In this document: positions 25,853 to 34,279 of the stretch, one piece after another
Position numbering within the stretch: position 1 is the first letter of the stretch
How the letters are laid out: each line of letters starts with the position of its first letter
Assembly (NCBI RefSeq): GCF_030116705.1
Contig: NZ_JAOTIK010000002.1
Span: forward strand, 434,001 to 498,000
Length of the DNA stretch: 64,000 nucleotides
Direction: 5' to 3'
Origin: Streptomyces sp. ML-6
GTDB lineage: Bacteria > Actinomycetota > Actinomycetes > Streptomycetales > Streptomycetaceae
Notes under the pieces: generated by a model
The model's database searches: none
What the model was told of the DNA's origin: nothing
What the model saw: the letters and a program-made list of their open reading frames with translations, nothing else
Made by a program: the position numbers and the translations under genes

Positions 25853-25859
25853 GTCGGGC

Positions 25860-26471
25860 ATGGCAGGACGTGCATCGGCTCAGGCAGCGCTCGAAACCCG
25901 GCGGTCGGTGCTGCGCGCCGCCGCCGAGATCGCTTCGTCGGAGGGCTTGGACAGCGTCACCATCGGCCGGCTCGCGGACCGGTTGGGGATGAGCAAGGCG
26001 GGTGTGATCGGCCAGTTCCGCAGCAAGGAGAAGCTGCAACTGGAGACGGTGGATCTGGTCCTGGAGGACGTCCGCACCCGGGTCTGGCAACCGGTGCGCC
26101 ATCTCGACGCGGGCCTGCCCCGGCTGTTGGCCCTCTGCGCGTCCTGGGTGCGCTACGCCGCCGATCCCGGCTACTCCGGGGGCTGCCTGCTCACCCAGGT
26201 CACCTACGACTACGACGGCCGCACCGGCGCCGTGCACGACCGGATCGCCGAGGGCCGCACCCGCTGGCGGGACACCCTTCGCCACGACATCGACGCCGCC
26301 GTCGCCGCCGGGGACCTCCCGCCCGGGACGGACGCGCCCCAGGTCGTCTACGGACTGGAGTCCCTGGCCGCAGGCATCACCCCGGCGCGACTCCTCCACG
26401 GCGACAGCCGGGCGGAGGACTGGGCGCTGTGCGGCATGCACGCCATCCTGGGCGTTCCCATGCCGGACTGA
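25860..26471 (+). CDS. TetR family regulator
   Basis: A 203-residue repressor. The helix-turn-helix is visible as VLRAAAEIASSEGLDSVTIGRLADRLGMSKAGVIGQFRSKEKL, with the typical TetR spacing; usually Y occupies the position of V in KAGVI. The C-terminal domain (YDYDGRTGAVHDRIAEGRTRWRDTL, TDAPQVVYGLESLAAGI) fits the ligand-binding and dimer helices of YxaF/LmrA-type members. It most likely represses the divergent exporter. A 26501-26524 hairpin follows as terminator. Confidence 0.92.
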   Translation: MAGRASAQAALETRRSVLRAAAEIASSEGLDSVTIGRLADRLGMSKAGVIGQFRSKEKLQLETVDLVLEDVRTRVWQPVRHLDAGLPRLLALCASWVRYAADPGYSGGCLLTQVTYDYDGRTGAVHDRIAEGRTRWRDTLRHDIDAAVAAGDLPPGTDAPQVVYGLESLAAGITPARLLHGDSRAEDWALCGMHAILGVPMPD

Positions 26472-26500
26472 CTCCCGCCCCGGACCAACTCCCCCGGCGG

Positions 26501-26524
26501 ACCGGCCCCTTGGGACGGGCCGGT
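26501..26524 (+). terminator. Stem-loop after the TetR gene
   Basis: ACCGGCCC-CTTGGGAC-GGGCCGGT, an 8-bp perfect stem with an 8-base loop, 29 bases after the TetR stop. It has no U-run, as is usual for Streptomyces terminators. The following 280 bases up to the convergent monooxygenase hold no supported gene. Confidence 0.5.
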
Positions 26525-26803
26525 GCCCGGGACGGGCCCGTCCCCCGCACGGACGCACGGCGTACCGGCACCCGCTGAGCGGACTGCTGAACCTGTATCA
26601 GGGGAACTTCGCGCCACCGGACGAGTCGGGCATGGAACCGTTGGTGTTGTCCGCAGCCCCGGCAGCCCCGGCGAGGACGGACCGCGTCCACTCGCGGGCC
26701 TGGACGCGGACAGCGGCGGCACTCGGGCGTTGCCGGGGCTTGGGGCCATGCCGGTGAGGAGCCGCCCTCGTCCCGCCGAGCCGCCGAACCGTGCCGGTGG
26801 GGG

Positions 26804-28441
26804 TCACGGGGTCGCGAGTACGCGCCGTACGAGGGCCGGGAACGTCGACAGGTCCGCCGGGCGGGCACCGCGCCAGGCGATGTGCCCGTCGGGGCGCACC
26901 AGGAGTGCGGCGTCCGCGTGTTCGGTGCCGAGCACGCTCGCCCATTGGCCGGGTTCCGCCTCCCGCTGGGCGGCGGTGCGGATGGTACGGAGGGTGAGGG
27001 GGATGCCCGCCTGTCGTACGGCCTCGGCCTGTCGCTGCCACTCCGGGTCGCTGTCGGCCGCGAGCAGGGTGAGGCCGGAGCCGATGAGGTCGAGGGTGGA
27101 GGTCACTCCCGCGGGGCCTCCGGTGAGGCGGACGTGGGGGACGCGCTCCCCCGGCCGGCAGCCGGGGCGGTAACCGTAGGTGTTCAGGGGCCCGGGGACG
27201 TCGGCGGATCCGGGGCCGGGCGCGGGAACGTCGGCGGATCCGGGGCCGGGGACGTCGGCGGATCCGGGCCCGAGGACGGAGTCGGGGATGACGGCGGCGG
27301 AGCGGTAGGTGGCGGTCAGGAGGAGTTCGTCGTCGATGCGGTAGCCGGCCCGGTTCGTCGCGTTGGCCGTGGAGATGTCGATGACCTGGCGTGCGAGGGG
27401 GCGCCGCTCGGCCCCGTAGGTGTTCAGCAGGGCCTCGTCGGCGTACCCGGCGACGACGGCGGCGAGTTTCCACGCGAGGTTGTCGGCGTCGCCGATGCCG
27501 GTGTTCATGCCGTGGCCGCCGGTCGGCGGGATGACGTGGGCGGCGTCGCCCGCCAGCAGGGCGCGTGAGCGGCGGTAGGCGTCGGCGAGCTGGGCGTCCA
27601 TGCGCCAGGTCATCGTGTCGCGGACCGTCACGTCCAGATCGGGGATACCCGCGGCCGTACGGATGAGCCCGGCCAGGAACCGATGGTCCGTCGGATCCGC
27701 CGCCGCGTCCGCGCCGAGGGGGTACTGGTAGATCCAGTGGCGGTCGTTGTCGACGGCCATGAACCCGCCCCGCCCCGGGACGGTGAGGAAGTACGAGGCG
27801 CTGGCCCGGTCGGCCACCACCGGGCCCAGGGGTGCCTCGAAGCGGATGCTCAGGTACCGCCCGAGACCGGTCGGGCCCTCCATCGCGATCCCGGCCCCGG
27901 CCCGCACGGTGCTCGCGGCGCCGTCGCAGCCGACGAGCCAGTCCGTCCTCAGTCGGTACCGGCGGCCGGTGGCCCGTTCCTCGACGACGGCCCGCACGCC
28001 GAGGCCGTCATCGGCGAAGGAAACCACACGGGTGCCGAACCGGACCCGGGAGCCGGCCAGTTCCTCGGCGCGCCGCAGCAACAGGGGCTCCAGGACGTCC
28101 TGGGAGCAGATGAGGCCCGGCGACGGCGTGTGCTCGGGGCCCTCGTCGGGCTCCTGGACGAGACCGGTGCGGACGTGGTCGGGGTCGACCAGGTCGCGAC
28201 CCCGGTAGAAGCGGACCTGCTCGGGCGGCAGCCCCGCGGCGCGAACCGCTTCCTCCAGGCCGATGCGCCGGAAGATCTCCATGGACCGGGCCGAGACACC
28301 CCGCGCCTTCGGATGGCGGGAGGTGGCGGGACGGGCCTCGGTCAGCACGTGGTCCACACCGTGGCCCGACAGCAGACAGGACAGGGCCAGACCGACGGGT
28401 CCGCCCCCGACGACCAGCACGGACGTATGCGACTCGGTCAC
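26804..28441 (-). CDS. FAD-dependent aromatic monooxygenase (PheA/TfdB group)
   Basis: A 545-residue class A flavoprotein hydroxylase using FAD and NAD(P)H. VLVVGGGPVGLALSCLL is the GxGxxG dinucleotide motif; a DG-type segment appears as LVGCDGAASTVRAGAG; and the second FAD motif as RSRALLAGDAAHVIPPTGGHGMNTGIGDADNLAWKLA. The C-terminal thioredoxin-like domain (about 400-545) is typical of polyketide hydroxylases such as PgaE. Between them is an in-frame repeat insert (GPGSADVPGPGSADVPAPG). The GTG follows GAGG. It is divergent from a CGNR gene. Confidence 0.9.
   Translation of the reverse strand: MTESHTSVLVVGGGPVGLALSCLLSGHGVDHVLTEARPATSRHPKARGVSARSMEIFRRIGLEEAVRAAGLPPEQVRFYRGRDLVDPDHVRTGLVQEPDEGPEHTPSPGLICSQDVLEPLLLRRAEELAGSRVRFGTRVVSFADDGLGVRAVVEERATGRRYRLRTDWLVGCDGAASTVRAGAGIAMEGPTGLGRYLSIRFEAPLGPVVADRASASYFLTVPGRGGFMAVDNDRHWIYQYPLGADAAADPTDHRFLAGLIRTAAGIPDLDVTVRDTMTWRMDAQLADAYRRSRALLAGDAAHVIPPTGGHGMNTGIGDADNLAWKLAAVVAGYADEALLNTYGAERRPLARQVIDISTANATNRAGYRIDDELLLTATYRSAAVIPDSVLGPGSADVPGPGSADVPAPGPGSADVPGPLNTYGYRPGCRPGERVPHVRLTGGPAGVTSTLDLIGSGLTLLAADSDPEWQRQAEAVRQAGIPLTLRTIRTAAQREAEPGQWASVLGTEHADAALLVRPDGHIAWRGARPADLSTFPALVRRVLATP
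27192..27272. repeat. Three in-frame repeats inside the monooxygenase gene
   Basis: Three units centred on GACGTCGGCGGATCCGGGCC, 24-30 bases apart, encode the tripled GPGSADVP segment between the catalytic and thioredoxin-like domains. Unit lengths are multiples of three, so the frame is kept; the linker may vary in length between strains. Confidence 0.75.
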
Positions 28442-28474
28442 GGAGGGCCTCTTTCTTCCTGCACGAACGTCCAC

Positions 28475-28503
28475 GTAACGACTAACTATATTTTAGACGT
28501 TAC
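28475..28503. promoter_or_regulatory. Inverted repeat GTAACG-N17-CGTTAC between monooxygenase and CGNR gene
   Basis: The arms are perfect, and the 17-base spacer is AT-rich with CTAA...TTAG ends, echoing the CTAAAT/ATTTAG palindrome upstream of the other CGNR-linked enzyme. It lies between the divergent start codons and is a likely site for the CGNR protein. Confidence 0.5.
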
Positions 28504-28544
28504 CATGGTGGGGTGATGCCGTCCCACCGAAGCGAGAGAAGCCC

Positions 28545-29081
28545 ATGGACCAGCGATTCGCCGACGACAACCCACGCGGCCTGTACTTCCTGACCGATCT
28601 GGTCAACGCCGTGCAGGACGGGAGCGGAGCCACACCGGCCGGGCTCGAAGCCGTGGTGGAGGCGCACGGCGGCCCGGCCCTGCGGCTGACCGGGACCACC
28701 GCGGAAGAGGTGCGGGAGGCCGTCGCGGTCGTCGCCGGCATCCTGGACATGAAGGACGAGGACAGCGCCGCCGAGGCGATCAACGCCCTGCTCGACCGGT
28801 ACCCCGCCCGGCCCCGGCTGGCCCGTCTGCCGGGGCGCCGCTGGTCGCTCCACACCCAGGTGCCCCGGGATGCGCGCCCGGCCCCGTGGCTGCTGTCCAC
28901 CGCCGCGCTCGCCCTGGCGCTCTGGCTCAGCGAACGCGGCTACTGCGCATGGGGCCGCTGCGCCGCGCCGGGATGCGACCGCTACTTCATCGACACGGGG
29001 CGCCGCGCGCCGCAACGCTACTGTTCGACCCGCTGCGGAACCCGGGTCCGGGTCGCCGCCCACCGCAACCGGGGCCAGTGA
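28545..29081 (+). CDS. CGNR zinc-finger domain protein (putative regulator)
   Basis: A 178-residue protein with an N-terminal ABATE-like domain (GLYFLTDLVNAVQDG...) and a C-terminal zinc finger: CAAPGCDRYFIDTGRRAPQRYCSTRCGTRVRVAAHRNRG. The final ligand motif is CGTR rather than CGNR, a small deviation. It is likely a repressor or activator of the divergent FAD monooxygenase (inference from arrangement and the intervening inverted repeat). The ATG lies 6 bases after AGAGAAG. Confidence 0.85.
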   Translation: MDQRFADDNPRGLYFLTDLVNAVQDGSGATPAGLEAVVEAHGGPALRLTGTTAEEVREAVAVVAGILDMKDEDSAAEAINALLDRYPARPRLARLPGRRWSLHTQVPRDARPAPWLLSTAALALALWLSERGYCAWGRCAAPGCDRYFIDTGRRAPQRYCSTRCGTRVRVAAHRNRGQ

Positions 29082-29191
29082 GCCTTTCGACACCGGGGCG
29101 GGCAGGGGCGAGGGGGCCGGCAGCCGGTGCGGGCCGGCAGCCGGCAGGGACAGGAATCCAGTGTGGGCAGCAGCCGGCTCCCCGGAGGAGT

Positions 29192-30529
29192 TCAGGCGTA
29201 GGCGTCCTCGACAACGACCCGTCGCACCGTACGCAGCGTCGACCGGAGGCTGTCCGGATCGGTCGAGCCCAGGGCGAGGCGGATCGCCTGTGGTGTGTGG
29301 GCCGAGGTGGTGAACGGCTCGGCCGTGGCCACCGAGATGTGCTGACGGGCGAGGGTGGCGGTCAGACGATCGGCGCGCGCGTCGTCGGGCAGCGGCAGCC
29401 AGGTGAAGTAGGACGAGGGGTGGCCTATGAGCGGGAGCCCCGCCAGCTCCTGTCCGGCGATTGCCTGGCGCGCCTTGGCGTCGTCCCGTTTCCGCGCCTC
29501 CAAGTGGTCCACCGTGCCGTCGTCGAGCCAGCGGCAGGCGAGCGCGGTGGTGAGGGCCGGGGTGTTCCAGGTGGTCGCCCGAATCGCGCGTTCGAGCGAC
29601 GGCACCACGGACAGCGGGGCGACGACGAAGCCGACCCGCAGGCCGGTGGCAACGCTCTTGGACAGTCCCGAGACGTGGACGGTGATGTCCGGCGCGGTCG
29701 TGGCCAGAGGCGGTGGCGGGTCCTCGACCAGGTAGGCGTAGGAGGCGTCCTCGATGATGAGCGGGCCGTACCGGCGGGCGATCCCGATCAGGCGGATCCG
29801 GTCGGGGGCCGACATGACCCGGCCCAGGGGGTTGTGCAAGGTGGGCATGGTGTAGATCGCGCGCACGGGGCGGGTCGCGCACAGCCTTTCGAGGGCGTCG
29901 AGATCCGGGCCGTCGGCGGTTGCGGGGATGGGCTCCAGGTCGAGCCGGAAGGCGTGCGCGAGCACCTTGAAACCCGGGTAGGTGAGTGCATCGACCGCGA
30001 CGACGTCGCCGGCGTCGAGCGCGGCCATGACGGTGATGGCCAGGCCGTGCTGCGCACCGTTGGCGATGAGGACCCGGTCCGCGTCGGCGGTGATTCCCCG
30101 GCGCCTCAGGTGCCGTGCGACCGAGGCCCTGTCCTGGGGGCGCCCTCGATGGGGCTGGTAGCGCAGCAGCGATTCGAGGTCGCCGGAGGTGGCCACCTCG
30201 CGCAGGGCCTGCCGGAGGAGGCCGGCCTGTCCGGGCAGCGACGGACAGTTGAAGTTGAGGTCGACCGCGTCGGTGGCGACGGCCTGTTGGTCGATGCCGT
30301 GACCGGCGGGAACCGCGATGTCGCGCACGAACGTGCCGCGGCCCTGTTCCCGGCTCACCAGACCCATCGCTTCCAGCTCGGCGTACACCCGGGTCGCGGT
30401 CACCACGGCGATGCCCTCACGGGCGGCGAGTCCGCGGTGCGTCGGCAGCCGTACGCCCGCGGCGAGCCGCCCGGTCCGGATGTCGGCGGCGAACGCGTCG
30501 ACCAGTGTTTTGTACCGCGGGACTGCCAT
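29192..30529 (-). CDS. MocR/PdxR-type regulator (GntR + aminotransferase)
   Basis: A 445-residue fusion. An N-terminal GntR winged helix (YKTLVDAFAADIRTGRLAAGVRLPTHRGLAAREGIAVVTATRVYAEL) is joined to a fold-type I aminotransferase-like domain. The PLP lysine is in HVSGLSKSVATGLRVGF, and NPLGRVMS and DASYAYL resemble the cofactor pocket. Such proteins sense PLP or related amines. The start is fixed by TACAAT seven bases upstream (leaderless). It is divergent from a DJ-1/PfpI gene whose promoter overlaps its own. Confidence 0.9.
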   Translation of the reverse strand: MAVPRYKTLVDAFAADIRTGRLAAGVRLPTHRGLAAREGIAVVTATRVYAELEAMGLVSREQGRGTFVRDIAVPAGHGIDQQAVATDAVDLNFNCPSLPGQAGLLRQALREVATSGDLESLLRYQPHRGRPQDRASVARHLRRRGITADADRVLIANGAQHGLAITVMAALDAGDVVAVDALTYPGFKVLAHAFRLDLEPIPATADGPDLDALERLCATRPVRAIYTMPTLHNPLGRVMSAPDRIRLIGIARRYGPLIIEDASYAYLVEDPPPPLATTAPDITVHVSGLSKSVATGLRVGFVVAPLSVVPSLERAIRATTWNTPALTTALACRWLDDGTVDHLEARKRDDAKARQAIAGQELAGLPLIGHPSSYFTWLPLPDDARADRLTATLARQHISVATAEPFTTSAHTPQAIRLALGSTDPDSLRSTLRTVRRVVVEDAYA

Positions 30530-30536
30530 GCGCCGG

Positions 30537-30586
30537 ATTGTACCCATGACAATTCTTTGACTGTCCTGCTCAGGGCTTCCTACCGT
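30537..30586. promoter_or_regulatory. Overlapping divergent promoters of the MocR and DJ-1 genes
   Basis: On the minus strand TACAAT (30542-30537) is a strong -10 for the leaderless MocR gene. On the plus strand TTGACT (30557-30562), 18 bases and TACCGT (30581-30586) form a promoter for the DJ-1 gene. A TTGT...ACAA-type inverted repeat (30538-30554) overlaps the MocR -10 and reaches the DJ-1 -35 region, a plausible MocR site. Confidence 0.55.
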
Positions 30587-30617
30587 CGGGGCCCACCCAC
30601 CCGGAAGGACAGCCGTC

Positions 30618-31241
30618 GTGCACATCGCCATCCTCACCTTCGAGGGCTACAACGAACTCGACTCCCTGATCGCGCTCGGTGTGCTCAACCGCGTCAGGGC
30701 CGACGACTGGCGCGTCACCCTCGCCACCCCGGGCCCCAGGGTGACGTCGATGAACGGAGTGGTCATCGAGCAGATGTCCACTCTTGAGGAGGCGTGCGCC
30801 GCCGACGCCGTGATCATCGGCAGCGGCATCGCCACCCGCGAGGTCGTCGAGGACCCGGCGATCATGAGCGTCCTGCGGGGCCTGGCCCCCTCGCGCCAGC
30901 TCATCGCCGCGCAGTGCTCCGGCGCGCTCGTGTCGGCCAGGCTCGGCCTGCTCGACGGCGTCCCCGCCTGCACCGACCTGATCACCAGGCCCTGGGTCGT
31001 CGCCGCCGGCGTGGAGGTGCTCGACCAGCCCTTCCACGCCAAGGGCAACATCGCCACCGCCGGCGGCTGCCTGGCCTCGCACTACCTCGCCGCCTGGATC
31101 ATCGCCCGCCTCGCGGGCAAGGAGGCCGCCGACGGCGCACTGCACTATGTCGCCCCGGTCGGCGAGAAGGAGGAGTACATGGAGCGCGCCTGGCGCAACA
31201 TCACCCCTTACCTGCCCGCGCCCCACCCGCACCGGCCATGA
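30618..31241 (+). CDS. DJ-1/PfpI family protein
   Basis: A 207-residue cytoplasmic protein with HIAILTFEGYNELDSLIALG at the N-terminus and the nucleophile elbow IAAQCSGALVSARLGLLDG (Cys about residue 98). A Glu early in strand 1-2 and AGGCLASHYLAAW later match the ThiJ/PfpI fold. The reaction is unknown; relatives are isonitrile hydratases, glyoxalases or transcription cofactors. The GTG follows GGAAGGA. It is likely controlled by the divergent MocR protein. Confidence 0.88.
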   Translation: MHIAILTFEGYNELDSLIALGVLNRVRADDWRVTLATPGPRVTSMNGVVIEQMSTLEEACAADAVIIGSGIATREVVEDPAIMSVLRGLAPSRQLIAAQCSGALVSARLGLLDGVPACTDLITRPWVVAAGVEVLDQPFHAKGNIATAGGCLASHYLAAWIIARLAGKEAADGALHYVAPVGEKEEYMERAWRNITPYLPAPHPHRP

Positions 31242-31321
31242 CCAGGACTGTGATCGCGACCGCAACTGCAACTGCGGCTGCGGCTGCGGCTGCGGTCACG
31301 GCTGCGGTGTCAGTCCGCTGA
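31238..31321 (+). CDS. Possible 27-residue Ala/Thr-rich peptide
   Basis: ATGA overlap with the DJ-1 stop, then MTRTVIATATATAAAAAAVT...VSVR and TGA. It is built on a GCTGCG hexamer repeat (about 31265-31305). In the next frame the same DNA reads CNCGCGCGCGHGCG up to a stop at 31341. Either could be fortuitous; no homologue is recognised. Confidence 0.2.
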   Translation: MTRTVIATATATAAAAAAAVTAAVSVR

Positions 31322-31366
31322 AGTATCCTTCCGGCCGCTGAACATCAACTGGGAGGATCGAGAGAA

Positions 31367-32866
31367 TTGACCGGCCTGTCCGCTTTCCCACTGCCCTTTT
31401 TTGCTTCCTACGGAATATCGTTCAAGAAACCCCGAACGCTGCGGGAACTGGAGATGATGCAGTGCAGCGCCCACATCCGGGCGAAATCGGGGTGGTTCGA
31501 CAAGATGAACGACGCCGAAATCGTTGCCAAGTGGACGAAAGAAGCGACCGACCAGGGTCTGACCGAAGCCCAGATTCGTTATGTGCTCGCCGAATTGAGG
31601 CATTACGCCGGGCTGCGGGACGAGCGAACCGGCATCGAGGTGTCCGCCGTCGACGGGGTGTGGCAGTCGGACACGCTGATCGACGAAGAGCTCAGGTCCC
31701 GGCTGCGCGAGGCGGTCCGGGCCCTGGAGCAGGTTCCCGAAGCGGAGAAGGACTGGCATCCGGGCTCCGACGGCCAGGTGCTGGATCTGGTCCATCCCTC
31801 GCTGTTCTGCCTCGTGCGGCAGGCGAGCGGAGCGCCCGAGGAGGTTTGGAGGAGCTCGGAGGCCAGCAGGTCACAGTACGAATTCTCGAAGAATTTCCAG
31901 TGGCTGCCCACGGATGTCGAGGTCGGTGACGACGGCGACGTCGTCTTCCGTTCGTACGTCAACAACGTCCATCCCGTGGCTCACGCCGAGCTCGCCTCCG
32001 TCCTGCCGGACCTGTTCGCGCGCATGCGCCCACTGCTGGAGAACGTGCTCACCGATCTGCGCAATCCGCGTCCCCCGCGGATCGACGTCAATCCCTACAC
32101 GTGGTACGACGAGGCCCCGGGCAAGCCGGTCGAGCCCGTCGACGACGATGACGACGAGGCCTACGCGGCCTGGGAGAAGGCCGAGGACAACTGGTGGTAC
32201 GACCGCCGCCCGGTCATCCCGGACGCCCCGGAATTCGTCCCGCCCGCACTGCCCGACGACTCCGCCCGAATCGACCTGCGCGGCCGTCGCCTCCAGGTCA
32301 TCGTCAAGCTCGCCACCATTCACCTCACCCCGGAGAAGCCCGAGTACTCCGGCGGTTCCTGGCATGTCGAGGGAATGTTGAACGAACGGATCGTCTCGAC
32401 CGGAATTTACTACTGGGACAGCGAGAACATCACCGAGAGCCAACTGAGTTTCCGGGCGGCACTCGACGACCCGGACTACGAACAGAACGACGACACCGGC
32501 GTGAGCGAGGCCTACGGGCTGTCGAACGAGGACCCGCTGAACCAGCTGCTGGGATCGGCATCGACCCCGGCGGGCCGCTGCCTGGCGTTCCCGAACGTCC
32601 TGCAGCACCGCGTCGGCTCGTTCCGCCTCGCGGACCCCACCGCGCCCGGCCACCGCAAGATCCTCGCGTTCTTCCTGGTCGACCCGTCGAAAAGGATCGT
32701 CTCGACCTCCGACGTGCCGCCGCAGCAGCCGTGGGCGGAGACCTCGACCATGACGCTGGAACAGGCCAAGGAATACCGCGAACAACTCATGCAGGAACGC
32801 AAGTTCTTCATCGCCGAGCACAACGAAGAGCTCTACGCGCGACCGTTCTCCCTGTGCGAGCACTGA
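31367..32866 (+). CDS. DUF4246 domain-containing protein
   Basis: A 499-residue protein resembling the DUF4246 family known mainly from fungi and some actinobacteria. The N-terminal FPLPFFASYG...KPRTLRELEMMQCSAHIRAKSGW and the C-terminal HVEGMLNERIVSTGIYYWDSENITES...FRLADPTAPGHRKILAFFLVDP match. The latter, with HxE...H spacing, resembles a double-stranded beta-helix of 2-oxoglutarate oxygenases, so an oxygenase role is possible (inference). The TTG start follows GGGAGG. Codons near both ends are unusually A/T-ending for the region, hinting at transfer. Neighbours give no pathway. Confidence 0.8.
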   Translation: MTGLSAFPLPFFASYGISFKKPRTLRELEMMQCSAHIRAKSGWFDKMNDAEIVAKWTKEATDQGLTEAQIRYVLAELRHYAGLRDERTGIEVSAVDGVWQSDTLIDEELRSRLREAVRALEQVPEAEKDWHPGSDGQVLDLVHPSLFCLVRQASGAPEEVWRSSEASRSQYEFSKNFQWLPTDVEVGDDGDVVFRSYVNNVHPVAHAELASVLPDLFARMRPLLENVLTDLRNPRPPRIDVNPYTWYDEAPGKPVEPVDDDDDEAYAAWEKAEDNWWYDRRPVIPDAPEFVPPALPDDSARIDLRGRRLQVIVKLATIHLTPEKPEYSGGSWHVEGMLNERIVSTGIYYWDSENITESQLSFRAALDDPDYEQNDDTGVSEAYGLSNEDPLNQLLGSASTPAGRCLAFPNVLQHRVGSFRLADPTAPGHRKILAFFLVDPSKRIVSTSDVPPQQPWAETSTMTLEQAKEYREQLMQERKFFIAEHNEELYARPFSLCEH

Positions 32867-33362
32867 ACCCTCGCCCTCGCTTTTCCCGGTGAACGGCTGA
32901 CGCACGGCCGCCGACCACAACCCGGCCGTACTCGCGAGGGCGTTGACGCGATTCCCGTCCCCGTACCCGTGCCCGTGTCCCGGTGGGTCTCGGGCCTCGT
33001 GCCGTGCCGGAACCAGCGGGACACCCTGAGCGCCGTGGAACATCGGCGCTCAGGGTGCGGCGCCGGCGGGCGCGAGTGCGGAGGTCGACCCGAGCAGCGC
33101 CCCCGCGGTCCGCACCGCCGTACGGGGGCGGACCTTCACAACACCTTGAATCTACTGAATCAAAAACGGTCGTACGGAAAACGAGCGCATTATGATGGCC
33201 GATGGCCGATGGACGGTGAGCTACGAAGACGTGCGACGGTCGCACCGAGGAAGGCCGTGCGCACCCGGCGGACCCCGCTCATGAGAACACTGATGGGATT
33301 CGGAGCCGTCACCACCATGCATCACCCCGTCACCCGCGACGACCTGGGCGGAGGAACCCCCG
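32867..33362. other. Intergenic region with terminator and AT-rich promoter-like segment
   Basis: Apart from the strong hairpin (33024-33059), the part 33130-33200 is AT-rich and holds TATGAT (33191-33196), a good -10 hexamer that may drive the PaaX gene about 170 bases on. A short frame from 33281 (MRTLMGFGAVTTMHHPVTRD) overlaps the PaaX start and is not supported. Confidence 0.4.
33024..33059 (+). terminator. Perfect 13-bp stem-loop after the DUF4246 gene
   Basis: CACCCTGAGCGCC, a 10-base loop, and GGCGCTCAGGGTG. No U-run follows, but the stem is strong and lies 158 bases after the stop of the DUF4246 gene; it is the most likely terminator there. Confidence 0.7.
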
Positions 33363-34268
33363 ATGACCCACCCGCAGCCGGACCCCGTGTGGCGTCCGGA
33401 GATCCCCACGCGGCTGCTCGTGCACGCCCTGGTCCGTGAGGACGGGACCGTCGACGCCGGTGAGCTCTACGCCGTCGCAGGACTGCTGGGCATGACCGAC
33501 CAGCAGGTCCGGCTGTGCATCAAACGCCTCGTCGCCGAGGGGCGGTTCCTCCAGGAGGGGCGGGGGCGCAAGGCCGTGCTGCGGGCCGTGGCCGACGCCG
33601 CGACCGGCGCCGTCGCCCCCGACGCCGACCACGTCCGCCACGCGTACCGGCAGGACCGCGGGCTCGCGCCCTGGGACGGTACGTGGCACCTCTTCGCGTT
33701 CGCGGTCCCGGAGGCGCGCCGCGCCGTCCGCGACACACTGCGGGAAACCCTGCTGCACCTGGGCGCGGCGCCCATCCAGGGCGGGCTGTACGTCGCCGCC
33801 AATCCCATCGCCGACCTGGTCGGGGGCCGGGCCCGTCAGCTCGACGTGCTCGACTCCGTCACCTTCCTCACCAGTACCGACCTGCACATCGGGGACACCA
33901 CCGATCCCCGTGAACTGGCCGCCGCCATCTGGCCGTTGGACACGATCGCCGCCCGGCACGAACTCCTCGCGGCCTTCGCCGAGTCCTGCGCCGACCGGCT
34001 GGCCCGCGGGACGGAGCTGTCCGGGGCCGAGCGGCTCACCCTGGCCGTGGAGCTCGCCGCGGTGTTCAGTCACGCCATGACCCCCGATCCACTGCTGCCT
34101 CCGGAGCTGCTGCCCCGGCCCTGGGCCGGCAGCCGCGCCCGCCGGCTCGCCCAGGAGTGCTGGGCCGCCCTGCGCACGCTCCCTGCGGCCCGGGACGCCT
34201 CCGCGCCCCTGCCTCGGGTGTTCTGCCTCTACGACGACGCGTTCCCCGCGCCCGACAAACGGGCCTGA
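33363..34268 (+). CDS. PaaX family transcriptional regulator
   Basis: A 301-residue regulator. The N-terminal winged helix is TRLLVHALVREDGTVDAGELYAVAGLLGMTDQQVRLCIKRLVAEGRF. The centre PWDGTWHLFAFAVPEARRAVRDTLRETLLHLGAAPIQGGLYVAA is the PaaX core, and PDPLLPPELLPRPWAGSRAR the C-terminal domain signature. PaaX represses phenylacetate catabolism in enterobacteria; no paa genes are in the window, so the target is unknown. It converges on the DUF3100 gene across a bidirectional terminator. GGCGGAGGAAC lies before the ATG. Confidence 0.9.
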   Translation: MTHPQPDPVWRPEIPTRLLVHALVREDGTVDAGELYAVAGLLGMTDQQVRLCIKRLVAEGRFLQEGRGRKAVLRAVADAATGAVAPDADHVRHAYRQDRGLAPWDGTWHLFAFAVPEARRAVRDTLRETLLHLGAAPIQGGLYVAANPIADLVGGRARQLDVLDSVTFLTSTDLHIGDTTDPRELAAAIWPLDTIAARHELLAAFAESCADRLARGTELSGAERLTLAVELAAVFSHAMTPDPLLPPELLPRPWAGSRARRLAQECWAALRTLPAARDASAPLPRVFCLYDDAFPAPDKRA

Positions 34269-34279
34269 TGCCCGGCGTC

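Noticed and set aside
24087..26558. A large minus-strand frame through the MFS and TetR genes
   Set aside because: Shadow of the MFS gene in another frame; only its first codons near 24360 gave useful information about the SGNH start.
31265..31305. Cys/Gly repeat as a definite metallothionein
   Set aside because: The hexamer repeat produces it automatically in one frame, and no start codon with a ribosome site is present.
33281..33366. Short frame MRTLMGFGAVTTMHHPV before PaaX
   Set aside because: No ribosome site, overlaps the PaaX start, and no recognised family.
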